The position numbers were made by a program, and so were the translations under genes. The notes beneath the pieces were generated by a model that had not been told where the DNA came from, made no database searches, and saw only the letters and a program-made list of their open reading frames with translations. DNA of 64,000 bases from Pedobacter westerhofensis (GTDB lineage Bacteria > Bacteroidota > Bacteroidia > Sphingobacteriales > Sphingobacteriaceae), in NCBI RefSeq assembly GCF_900182595.1, contig NZ_FXTN01000012.1, positions 1 through 64,000 on the forward strand. The letters are read 5' to 3'. Positions 33,641-41,954 of the stretch are shown here, in pieces. How positions within the stretch are numbered: the stretch's first letter is position 1; the number at the start of each line of letters is the position of its first letter.

Positions 33641-35518
33641 ATGAAACAGATGATTAAGTATAAATATATTTACTTTTTATTTATCCTGCTGCTGCTAGCG
33701 GCCGGCTGTAAAAAAGATTTTCTTGCTGTAGACCCGCCTGACCAGATCCAGGCAGAACTGGTGTGGAAAGACCCGGCCCTGGCGCAGGCTTTTGTAACTG
33801 ATATCTATAACGGGCTGAGCGTTGGCGGTTTTGCCGAGCAGATGCTATCTTCGGTGTCTGATGAAAGCCTTTTTACGCATCCTAACAGGGGTATCGATTT
33901 GGTGAACGCCAGTACGATCAACCCGACCACACTGGGCTGGGTAGATGATTCCTGGAGCTATAACCTGATGTATAACAGGATCCGTGCCTGCAATATCACT
34001 ATTGAGAAGCTATCAGGCACGGATAACAGTATCACTGACCAGCAGCTGAAAGATCAGCTGCTTGGCGAGGCGCATTTCCTGAGGGCCTACTTTTACCAGC
34101 AGCTTGTGCGCTACCAGGGCAGTGTGCCGCTCGTAACAAAAAGTTATGCACTGGATGATGATTTCACGATCAAGAGGTCTACCTATGAGGAATGCATCAA
34201 CCTGATCATAAAAGATTGTGAGGATGCAATTATGATGCTGCGCGGGAAAACGCTGCCATCCGGACGTGGTTCCTCCCTGGCTGCCATGGCGCTTAAATCC
34301 CGGGTGCTGCTGTATGCGGCAAGCGATCTACATGACATTCCAACGGCAAAATCCAAATCACCGGTGATCTCAGGATACAGCAACCCGGAATACCTGGGCT
34401 ACGTTAGCGGCGACCGTAATCTGAGATGGAAAGCAGCGCTTGATGCGGCTAAAGCGGTAGTTGATGCAGGTACTGGTTACAGGCTAAACCTTAGCACTAA
34501 AGCATCTGCCGAAGAAGGCCGGTTGAATTATAAAAGTGTCGCCATGGGCGGAGGAAGCAAGGCGCCGGGGATTGATGCGGCAGCCGCATCGGAACTGATC
34601 CTCGCCAGGTATTTTATAGATCTCAGTGATATGCGTTATGGGCGGGCGAACGGGCCGAACGGCTACCACAACTGGGCAGGAAATACGCCCATTGGTTTGC
34701 TGGTTGATGATTATGAAATGGCCGATGGTACTGCGTTTAGCTGGACTAATCCGGCACAGAAGTCGGCTCCATACCTTAACCGTGATCCGCGTTTATATGC
34801 AACCATACTCTACGATGGTGCGGGATGGAAACCGCGCGACAAGGTCTCGGGAAATGTAGATCCTGCCAACCAGATCCAGACCGGGGAATATGACTTGCTG
34901 GAAGGGGGCAGCGTAATCACCCTGAAAGGACTGGATACCCGCGGAAGCTCTATAGAGAACTGGAACGGCAGCTGGACAGGTTATTACACCCAGAAGTTTA
35001 TTGACCCGGATCCCAATATTGTAGATGCCAACCAGCCCCAGTTTGTGCCCTGGCCATTTTTCAGGTATACAGAAGCGGTTCTGAATTATATTGAAGCGAG
35101 TATAGAACTTAACCAGCTGCCCGAGGCGGTATTGTGGTTAAACCGGATCCGTTTCAGGGCGGGTATGCCGGCGGTAACGGCAGGTTCCCAGTCAGCGTTA
35201 AGGGATATCTATCGTCACGAGCGGCGGATAGAGATGGCATATGAAGAACAGCGTTATCATGACACGCGGCGCTGGATGATTGCACCGGAGACACTGGGCA
35301 GGAAAACGACCTACATCAAAATCACCGGTAAATTCAAAACTGGAAAAACGATGTCGGCCCCCTATCATTATGATCCTTCAGTGTACGATTATACTTATAC
35401 GCCTACAACAGAAACGGCACAGGAAGACCGCAGATGGGATGATAAGATCTATTTCAGGCCCTTTAGCCGTGATGAGATCAACCGAAACAAAGACCTGAAA
35501 CAGAATCCCGGTTACTAA
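33641..35518 (+). CDS. SusD/RagB-type glycan-binding lipoprotein
   Basis: A surface lipoprotein that caps the SusC channel and binds the incoming oligosaccharide. The signal peptide ends in LLAAGC, followed by KKDFLAV, a usual SusD start, and the fold contains the helical TPR-like LGEAHFLRAYFYQQLVRYQG region. The C-terminal motif EERRIEMAYEEQRYHDTRRW-like stretch is also typical. The frame is open from 33611; ATG codons at 33611, 33641 and 33650 are possible, and 33641 is chosen as giving a compact signal peptide. It is co-transcribed with SusC and the SUMF1-type gene three bases later. Confidence 0.92.
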   Translation: MKQMIKYKYIYFLFILLLLAAGCKKDFLAVDPPDQIQAELVWKDPALAQAFVTDIYNGLSVGGFAEQMLSSVSDESLFTHPNRGIDLVNASTINPTTLGWVDDSWSYNLMYNRIRACNITIEKLSGTDNSITDQQLKDQLLGEAHFLRAYFYQQLVRYQGSVPLVTKSYALDDDFTIKRSTYEECINLIIKDCEDAIMMLRGKTLPSGRGSSLAAMALKSRVLLYAASDLHDIPTAKSKSPVISGYSNPEYLGYVSGDRNLRWKAALDAAKAVVDAGTGYRLNLSTKASAEEGRLNYKSVAMGGGSKAPGIDAAAASELILARYFIDLSDMRYGRANGPNGYHNWAGNTPIGLLVDDYEMADGTAFSWTNPAQKSAPYLNRDPRLYATILYDGAGWKPRDKVSGNVDPANQIQTGEYDLLEGGSVITLKGLDTRGSSIENWNGSWTGYYTQKFIDPDPNIVDANQPQFVPWPFFRYTEAVLNYIEASIELNQLPEAVLWLNRIRFRAGMPAVTAGSQSALRDIYRHERRIEMAYEEQRYHDTRRWMIAPETLGRKTTYIKITGKFKTGKTMSAPYHYDPSVYDYTYTPTTETAQEDRRWDDKIYFRPFSRDEINRNKDLKQNPGY

Positions 35519-35520
35519 AG

Positions 35521-36474
35521 ATGAAAGCATTATTAACGTTCGTTCTGCTGATCAACTCCTTTTTCTGCATTGGACAGCAGAAACTGGAGTCGTATCGGCA
35601 ACAGATTGAAGGAACTGGACTTGCTTTTACGATGCAGCCTGTGCCAGCGGGTGAATTTATGATGGGCAGTGCGCATGGCAAAGCAGATGAACTTCCCCTG
35701 CATCCTGTAAAGCTGGATGCCTTCTGGATGGCTGCCTTTGAGCTGACCTGGGATTTATATGAGCCCTTTCTTTACAGGGATTTTGAAGTAAGCCATAGTA
35801 CGGGGATAGTCCCTCCGAAGGTGGATGCGGTTACCAGGCCAACCAAGCCTTATCTGGATATGACCTTTGGCATGGGAAAGGAAAACCATCCGGCGCTTGC
35901 GATGACGCAATACAATGCGATACAGTACTGCAAGTGGTTATATGCCAGAACAGGAGTGTTTTATCGTCTTCCAACTGAAGCTGAATGGGAGTATGCCTGC
36001 CGCGCAGGGAGCAGTGCCGAATATGCTTTTGGTGAGCTGAAGGATATTGATCAATATGCCTGGTACCAGCTGAACAGTGGTGGTAAAACACATGAGGTTG
36101 GAAAGAAGAAGCCAAACAGATGGGGCTTATATGATCTGTACGGCAATGTAGCGGAGTGGACTTACGATCAGTATATACCTGGTTTTTACAGTCTTCCCAA
36201 AGCATCGGCACGCAATCCGGTGGCTGTGCCCGACAAGTTATATGCACATGTGATCCGTGGCGGCAGTTACGAAGATATGGCTGCGGACCTGCGTTCGGCG
36301 GCCCGCCATGCCTCAGATCCTTCGTGGAAACAACTGGACCCGCAGATCCCTAAAAGCAACTGGTGGTTCCCTGAAGCGCCTTTTGTAGGTATGAGGCTCG
36401 TACGGCCTCTGCCTACACCTTCAAAGTCTGAGATTGATGCCTACTATGACCAGCCTGTGATCCCTGATTATTAA
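35521..36474 (+). CDS. SUMF1/formylglycine-generating-enzyme-fold protein without the catalytic cysteines
   Basis: The 317-residue secreted protein (signal MKALLTFVLLINSFFCIG) has the FGE-sulfatase fold: PVPAGEFMMGS near residue 40, YRLPTEAEWEYACRAG near 145, GLYDLYGNVAEW near 202, and the ending FVGMRLVRPL. True formylglycine-generating enzymes use a Cys pair in the C-terminal part; that region here (from RGGSYEDMAADLRSAARHA to the end) has no Cys. A role in sulfatase activation is therefore unlikely, and no sulfatase gene is nearby. It may act as a carbohydrate-binding or other enzyme of the locus. Confidence 0.85.
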   Translation: MKALLTFVLLINSFFCIGQQKLESYRQQIEGTGLAFTMQPVPAGEFMMGSAHGKADELPLHPVKLDAFWMAAFELTWDLYEPFLYRDFEVSHSTGIVPPKVDAVTRPTKPYLDMTFGMGKENHPALAMTQYNAIQYCKWLYARTGVFYRLPTEAEWEYACRAGSSAEYAFGELKDIDQYAWYQLNSGGKTHEVGKKKPNRWGLYDLYGNVAEWTYDQYIPGFYSLPKASARNPVAVPDKLYAHVIRGGSYEDMAADLRSAARHASDPSWKQLDPQIPKSNWWFPEAPFVGMRLVRPLPTPSKSEIDAYYDQPVIPDY

Positions 36475-36484
36475 CCTTAAAAAT

Positions 36485-37813
36485 ATGAAAGATATGAACA
36501 ATGAAGATTTAAACGGAAAACGCCGTGAGTTTATCAAAGCCTCTGCTTTGATTGCGGGAGGTGTATTGTTGAATAACTTCTCTTTTGCCGGCGGGCATTC
36601 GTCCGTTGATGATACGATTAAAATTGCGCTGATCGGTTGTGGCGACCGGGGCACGGGCGCAGCTTTTCAGGCATTGAGCACTTCGGCAAACGTAAAGCTG
36701 GTAGCGATGGCAGACGCCTTTCAGGACCGGATGGACAGCAGCCATAAAGCGCTTTCTGAAAAGTTCAAACAAAAGGTGGATGTTCCGCAGGAACGCAGGT
36801 TTATCGGGTTTGATGCTTACCAGAAAGCGATTGCGCTCGCAGATGTAGTGCTGCTTACTACACCTCCTGGTTTCAGGCCTGTGCATTTTGAAGAAGCCGT
36901 AAAACAGGGAAAGCATATTTTTATGGAAAAACCTGTAGCTGTAGATGCACCAGGGATCAGAAGGGTACTGGCCGCGGCAGAAACTGCAAAGCAGAAAAAA
37001 CTCAATGTTGTTGTGGGGCTGCAGCGCCGTTATCAGGCCAATTATCGGGAGGCGCTGCAGCGAATCCATAACGGAGAGATAGGAGATATATTTGGAGGGC
37101 AGGTTTACTGGAACAGTGGCGGAGTATGGGTAAAGAAACGTTTGGCAAACCAGACAGAGATGGAATACCAGATGCGGAACTGGTATTATTTTAACTGGCT
37201 TTGCGGCGACCATATTGTTGAGCAGCATGTTCACAATATCGATATTGCCAACTGGGTGAAAGGAGCTTATCCTGTGTCGGTACAGGGGACGGGGAGCCGG
37301 GCCTGGAGGACAGGCAAAGATTATGGCGAGATCTACGATAACCATTCGGTGGAGCTCAGCTATGCAGATGGTGCTGTGATCCATAGCCAGTGCAGGCATT
37401 TTGAAGGAACCGCTAACCGTGTGGATGAAAGCTTTCAGGGAACTAAAGGAAAGGTTTACTTATCTGGCTCTAACCAGGCTGTGATATGGGATCATACAGG
37501 TCGGGAAATCTACAGGCATCCGGCAAAGGGCAATGCCAATCCATATCAAACTGAACATGATGAGCTGTTTGCCGCAGTGAGCAGGCGCGAACATAAATTC
37601 AGTGATGCAGAACGCGGTGCCAAAAGCTGTTTTACGGCTATTATCGGGAGATATGCCACCTATTCTGGCGAAACGATTAAATGGGACGATGCACTGAAGG
37701 CAGAGAATAGCCTGATGCCAGACCAGTTAAGCTGGACTGCGCGCCCAAAAGTTTTGCCGGATGAAAGTGGGTTATATCCTGTGCCAATGCCTGGTAAAAC
37801 CAAGGTAATCTAA
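36485..37813 (+). CDS. Gfo/Idh/MocA-family oxidoreductase, exported
   Basis: A 442-residue NAD(P)-dependent sugar dehydrogenase-like protein. A twin-arginine-type signal is visible (KRREFIKASALIAGG), so it may be exported folded with its cofactor. The nucleotide fold IALIGCGDRGTGAA follows near residue 40, the catalytic-region motif FMEKPVAVD near 150, and EQHVHNIDIANW near 245. Members oxidise or epimerise sugars or open glycosides by an oxidation mechanism. It follows the SUMF1-type gene by 10 bases and precedes a TIM-barrel isomerase, which suggests joint sugar processing. Confidence 0.9.
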   Translation: MKDMNNEDLNGKRREFIKASALIAGGVLLNNFSFAGGHSSVDDTIKIALIGCGDRGTGAAFQALSTSANVKLVAMADAFQDRMDSSHKALSEKFKQKVDVPQERRFIGFDAYQKAIALADVVLLTTPPGFRPVHFEEAVKQGKHIFMEKPVAVDAPGIRRVLAAAETAKQKKLNVVVGLQRRYQANYREALQRIHNGEIGDIFGGQVYWNSGGVWVKKRLANQTEMEYQMRNWYYFNWLCGDHIVEQHVHNIDIANWVKGAYPVSVQGTGSRAWRTGKDYGEIYDNHSVELSYADGAVIHSQCRHFEGTANRVDESFQGTKGKVYLSGSNQAVIWDHTGREIYRHPAKGNANPYQTEHDELFAAVSRREHKFSDAERGAKSCFTAIIGRYATYSGETIKWDDALKAENSLMPDQLSWTARPKVLPDESGLYPVPMPGKTKVI

Positions 37814-38032
37814 CAGGATTTGAGTAATAAACAGAATTGTGCCGGAAATACGATTAAATATGCCTTATTTCACATTTAAGCGTGTTTTTGATCAGATTAC
37901 TTTGTTGTTAAGCTCATTCTTACATTAGGCTTTTTTGTGCTTTTATTTATGTTTATAAACTTTATAATCAGACTATTGTATATTTATGAATAAATTAACT
38001 GTTGAGATTAGCGAAAAGAGACATATCAATGA

Positions 38033-38040
38033 TATATTTG
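38033..38040 (+). promoter_or_regulatory. TATATTTG box four bases before the TIM-barrel gene
   Basis: TATATTTG exactly matches TAnnTTTG and is only four bases from the ATG at 38045. Transcription from it would start at or next to the start codon, giving a leaderless mRNA. No well-spaced TTTG was found upstream, so support is partial. Confidence 0.5.
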
Positions 38041-38044
38041 AAAT

Positions 38045-38983
38045 ATGAACAGAACAGAATTTATCAAAAACAGTTTACTTGCTACAGGAACGCTGCTGGC
38101 AGGTTCATCGGTTAATGCGATGGCTGAAGGGGCGGCTAAACCAGCAGCTTATCCATCGATGGGAGGTAAAACTTTTAACCTTGATTATGCGCCCCATGAA
38201 GGGATGTTTGCAAACCATGCGGGCAAAAGTTTTACTGATCAGATTCAGTTTATGTATGACCAGGGTTTTCGGGCTATAGAGGACAATGGTTTTCTGGCGA
38301 GACCGCTTGATGAGCAAACAAAGATTGGGAACCTTCTTGCGAAACTGGGCATGCGAATGGGCGTTTTTGTAGTGGATGGCGGAGATAATTGGAAGTCCTC
38401 TCTTGCTACAGGCAGGAAAGAATTCAGGGATCATTTTGTAGACACCTGCAAGCGATCAGTAGAGGCCGCGAAACGGTGCAATGCGAAATGGCTTACGGTT
38501 GTTCCGGGATTTTACGAAAGAAAGCTTCCTTACGGTATACAGATGTCAAATATAATGGACGCGATGCGTGCGGGCGCTGAGGTGTTTGAACCTCATGGGC
38601 TGGTGATGGTACTGGAAACTTTAAGCGATACCCCTGAGTTGTTCCTGCAGCAGACGCATGAAACCTACAGTTTGTGCAAGGCTGTAAACAGTCCTTCCTG
38701 TAAAATACTTTTCGATATCTATCATATGCAGCGCACAGAGGGTAACCTGATCGTTAATCTGGACCGCTGCTGGGAAGAGATCGCCTACATCCAGATCGGC
38801 GATAATCCGGGCAGAAAGGAACCTACAACCGGAGAGATCAACTATAAGAACATCTTCAGGCACCTCCATGAGAAAGGCTATAAAGGTGTAATGGGCATGG
38901 AGCATGGTAATTCTGTTAAAGGCAAGGAAGGAGAGCTGAGGGTGATCCAGGCTTACCGTGAATCTGATAATTTTCTGGCCTAA
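38045..38983 (+). CDS. TIM-barrel sugar isomerase/epimerase-like protein (hydroxypyruvate isomerase type)
   Basis: The 312-residue protein has an export signal (MNRTEFIKNSLLATGTLLAG) and an AP-endonuclease-2-like TIM barrel: FTDQIQFMYDQGFRAIEDNG, then LVMVLETLSDTPE with a probable metal-binding Glu, then CKILFDIYHMQ with Asp and His ligands, and finally GVMGMEHGNS. These are the features of hydroxypyruvate isomerase and related sugar epimerases. The substrate is unknown, probably a sugar or keto-sugar released in the periplasm and shared with the preceding oxidoreductase. A separate promoter is possible because 231 bases lie upstream. Confidence 0.85.
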   Translation: MNRTEFIKNSLLATGTLLAGSSVNAMAEGAAKPAAYPSMGGKTFNLDYAPHEGMFANHAGKSFTDQIQFMYDQGFRAIEDNGFLARPLDEQTKIGNLLAKLGMRMGVFVVDGGDNWKSSLATGRKEFRDHFVDTCKRSVEAAKRCNAKWLTVVPGFYERKLPYGIQMSNIMDAMRAGAEVFEPHGLVMVLETLSDTPELFLQQTHETYSLCKAVNSPSCKILFDIYHMQRTEGNLIVNLDRCWEEIAYIQIGDNPGRKEPTTGEINYKNIFRHLHEKGYKGVMGMEHGNSVKGKEGELRVIQAYRESDNFLA

Positions 38984-39077
38984 CCCGGATTAAACAATAT
39001 CTTACTTTAAGCGGGAGTAAAGAGGCGGTTTTAATACAAAAATAATTACTTTAGGCTCTGTATTAGCCCCCTCATCT

Positions 39078-41339
39078 GTGTATCAATTGAAAACCAAATA
39101 TTTAGCATTTCTATCCGCAGCTCTTATAAATTTTAGTGTAAACGCACAGGATGTTGTTCAGTATGTACAGCCATTGGCAGGTACTGCAGCCAGTACTACC
39201 GCTGCGTCGTTGAAACATGGCGGCGGAACTGAATTAAATGCCAATACCATTCCGGCTGTAGGATTGCCATTTGGCATGACGCAGTTTACACCGCAGACAC
39301 GGCTGTCTGAAACCAAGTGCCAGCCGCCCTACTTTTATCAGGACAATGTGATCAATGGGTTTAGGGCTACGCACTGGCTGAGCGGATCCTGCACGCAGGA
39401 TTATGGAAGTTTTACGGTGATGCCGCTTACGGGAAGCCTGAAAACCACAGCGGACCAATACGGCACGAAATTCTTTCACAAGGATGAGATTACAGCCCCT
39501 CATTATTATAAAGTAAGTTTGCCTTCGTATCAGCTGGATGCAGAATTTACATCTACGCTGAGGGCGGGAATGATGCAGTTCACAGCAAAGAAAGCTGATA
39601 GTTTATATCTGCTGATCATGCCCAACAGCGATCAGGGACAGGGATTTATTCAAGTGGATCTGGAAAAGGGAGAGGTATGGGGATATAACCCTGCCCATCG
39701 GATCTACCAGGGCTGGGGCAAGCCCGCGGGATTTAGCGGATATTTCTATATCAAGCTGGACAGGGTTGCCGGAACCGGTGGAACATTTAGCGGAGATACG
39801 ATCTTATCAGCAAATAGTGTAAAAGACCGCAAGGATATTGGCGCGTACCTGGGCTTTAAGGTTAATAAGGGCGATCAGCTCCGGATAAGGATCGGTACCT
39901 CATTCAGCAGCCTGGAAGGAGCGCGCGCAAATTTACAGGCCGAAATTGGCAACTGGGATTTTACTGCGCTGGTAGCGAAAAACAGGCAGGTTTGGCAAAA
40001 GGCACTGGGCCAGATACAGGTGACAACGCCGGTGGAAAAGGATAAGCGCATTTTTTATACCTCGCTTTACCATGCGATGCAGCACCCAAGATTATTTAAT
40101 GATATTGATGGAACCTATCCGCAGTTTGCAGGAGACTACCAGCTAAAAAAAATAAGCAAAGGCAATTACTATGATGATTTCTCTATGTGGGATATCTATC
40201 GCGCACAGCTGCCCCTTTTTGAATTGCTGAAACCGGGCCTGATCAATGACTGTGTACAGTCTATGATCCTCAAAGGACAGCAGGGCGGATGGCTGCCTAT
40301 TTTCCCCTGCTGGAACAGTTATACAGCGGCAATGGTTGGCGACCATGGTACTTCATTTATCTCCTCTGCGTATACCAAAGGCATCCGTAATTATGATGTG
40401 AAAGAAGCTTACCGTTTGATGCGCCAGAATGCTTTTGATACGCCAGGCAAGGAAGACTATGTGAATGGCAAGGGCCGAAGGGCACTAAGCTCGTATCTCA
40501 AATACGGCTATATCCCTATGGAAGACAGTGTTCAGGAAGCTTTCCACAAGAAAGAACAGGTAAGCCGCACACTTGAATATGCCTATAATGATTACGCCCT
40601 GGCGATGGTAGCTAAGGGAATGGGCAAGACTGCCGACTACAATACCCTGCTGGCGAGAAGCAAAAACTACCGTAATGTATTTGATCCGGAGGTGAACATG
40701 ATGAGGGGCAGGTATATTGATAAAAGCTGGTACCAGCCATTTAAGGGGAATGCCAAAGAGCCATACATCACCGAGGGAACACCACAGCAATATACTTTTT
40801 ATGTACCACAGGATGTTCCGGGACTGAGCAAACTGATGGGAGGAAAATCAGGACTGGAGAAATCCCTGGATTTATTATTTGATAAACATGAGTACTGGCA
40901 TGGCAATGAGCCTGGTCACCAGATCCCGTTCATGTATAATTTTACCTCTTCTCCCTGGAAAACTCATCTGCGGGTAAAGGAGATCCTGGCCGATGAATAC
41001 AGTGACGGGCCGGGTGGTTTGAGCGGAAATGATGATGCCGGGCAGATGTCTGCCTGGTATGTATTTGCCTCAATGGGTTTTTATCCTTTAGATCCGGTAT
41101 CCAATCGTTATACTTTTACAACACCGCTGTTTGACAGTGTGACCATCGGATTGCCGGGGGCAAAATCCTTACAAATCATTTCGCGCAAAAAATCTAAAAA
41201 CTCAGGCTATATTACCAGTGTGAAATGGAATGGGAAAGCATATCAGCCCAATTACCTTACTTACGAAAAGCTAATGCAGGGCGGTAAAATAGAAGTAGAG
41301 CTGCAGGATCAACCAGATAAAGGCTGGGGGCTGGATTAG
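39078..41339 (+). CDS. Glycoside hydrolase family 92 (alpha-mannosidase-type)
   Basis: GH92 enzymes are calcium-dependent exo-alpha-mannosidases that trim N-glycans and yeast mannan. The 753-residue protein is exported (KTKYLAFLSAALINFSVNAQ) and has the family hallmarks: VQPLAGTAAS at the mature start, AVGLPFGMTQFTPQT, HWLSGSCTQDYGSF, GHQIPFMYNF near residue 615 and the catalytic-region motif GLSGNDDAGQMSAWYVF near 650. The start is a GTG; no ATG lies in frame upstream. It is the likely glycan-cutting enzyme of this locus. Its stop overlaps that of the convergent Nudix gene. Confidence 0.93.
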   Translation: MYQLKTKYLAFLSAALINFSVNAQDVVQYVQPLAGTAASTTAASLKHGGGTELNANTIPAVGLPFGMTQFTPQTRLSETKCQPPYFYQDNVINGFRATHWLSGSCTQDYGSFTVMPLTGSLKTTADQYGTKFFHKDEITAPHYYKVSLPSYQLDAEFTSTLRAGMMQFTAKKADSLYLLIMPNSDQGQGFIQVDLEKGEVWGYNPAHRIYQGWGKPAGFSGYFYIKLDRVAGTGGTFSGDTILSANSVKDRKDIGAYLGFKVNKGDQLRIRIGTSFSSLEGARANLQAEIGNWDFTALVAKNRQVWQKALGQIQVTTPVEKDKRIFYTSLYHAMQHPRLFNDIDGTYPQFAGDYQLKKISKGNYYDDFSMWDIYRAQLPLFELLKPGLINDCVQSMILKGQQGGWLPIFPCWNSYTAAMVGDHGTSFISSAYTKGIRNYDVKEAYRLMRQNAFDTPGKEDYVNGKGRRALSSYLKYGYIPMEDSVQEAFHKKEQVSRTLEYAYNDYALAMVAKGMGKTADYNTLLARSKNYRNVFDPEVNMMRGRYIDKSWYQPFKGNAKEPYITEGTPQQYTFYVPQDVPGLSKLMGGKSGLEKSLDLLFDKHEYWHGNEPGHQIPFMYNFTSSPWKTHLRVKEILADEYSDGPGGLSGNDDAGQMSAWYVFASMGFYPLDPVSNRYTFTTPLFDSVTIGLPGAKSLQIISRKKSKNSGYITSVKWNGKAYQPNYLTYEKLMQGGKIEVELQDQPDKGWGLD

Positions 41340-41794
41340 GCTCTTATTATCGCTGTCAGTTCCTCTAAAAAGGATTTCTGTCTTTCATTGATCATGACAG
41401 CAGCCTCTGCGAGAGTATACCAGGCAGCGTGATCTACTTCCGGAAAGCTTTTCATTTTTCCTGAACGGGGCGGCCATTCGATTTCAAAAGTGTTGCTTTT
41501 TATGGCATCCGCATCCAGGTCTCCTTCCGCCGCCCAGCACAGAACGGTTTTTCCGCCTTTTTGCTGAATGGCCTGCAGGGGGATAAAATCACCGCTGGGG
41601 CGATAGCCTGTTTCTTCTTCAAATTCTCTGATTGCAGCACTTAAGGGCTCTTCTTCCTCCAGTAGTTCTCCCTTTGGGATCGTCCACCAGCCTTCATTTT
41701 TTTTCGCAAAGAAAGGCCCTCCCGGGTGAACCAGGAAAAATTCAGTTGCAAGCTTCGATTTTCGGAAAAGGAGTATCCCGGCGCTTTTTTTCAT
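41336..41794 (-). CDS. Nudix hydrolase
   Basis: The Nudix box is complete: GELLEEEEPLSAAIREFEEE followed by TGY (near residue 45-67), with the catalytic REFEEE residues that bind Mg. The 152-residue protein begins MKKSAGILLF at 41794, chosen over the TTG two codons earlier. The KKNEGWWTIPKGEL stretch is common in the diadenosine-polyphosphate/ADP-ribose-like Nudix subgroup, but substrates cannot be assigned reliably. A TATATTTG box lies three bases before the start, so the mRNA may be leaderless. Confidence 0.9.
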   Translation of the reverse strand: MKKSAGILLFRKSKLATEFFLVHPGGPFFAKKNEGWWTIPKGELLEEEEPLSAAIREFEEETGYRPSGDFIPLQAIQQKGGKTVLCWAAEGDLDADAIKSNTFEIEWPPRSGKMKSFPEVDHAAWYTLAEAAVMINERQKSFLEELTAIIRA

Positions 41795-41797
41795 ATT

Positions 41798-41805
41798 CAA
41801 ATATA
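41798..41805 (-). promoter_or_regulatory. TATATTTG box three bases before the Nudix gene
   Basis: On the minus strand TATATTTG precedes AAT and then the ATG. The exact match to the -7 consensus and the tiny gap imply a transcript that starts at the start codon. No clear TTTG with 19-20 spacing was found. Confidence 0.5.
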
Positions 41806-41954
41806 AATGATTTTAGGTCTGGTAGAATGATATTAAAGCTCATATGCTCCACTGCAGTTAGCGGACATTCGTCTCTTAATATAAACTTAACGCCAGATGA
41901 AACATCATAGCCTTAAATTTGTCATCATATAAGTTCATACATCTAAAACCATCT

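Noticed and set aside
36509..37399. Long antisense frame of 296 codons opposite the Gfo/Idh/MocA gene
   Set aside because: It is fully inside a well-supported gene and shows no domain; it is a frame shadow.
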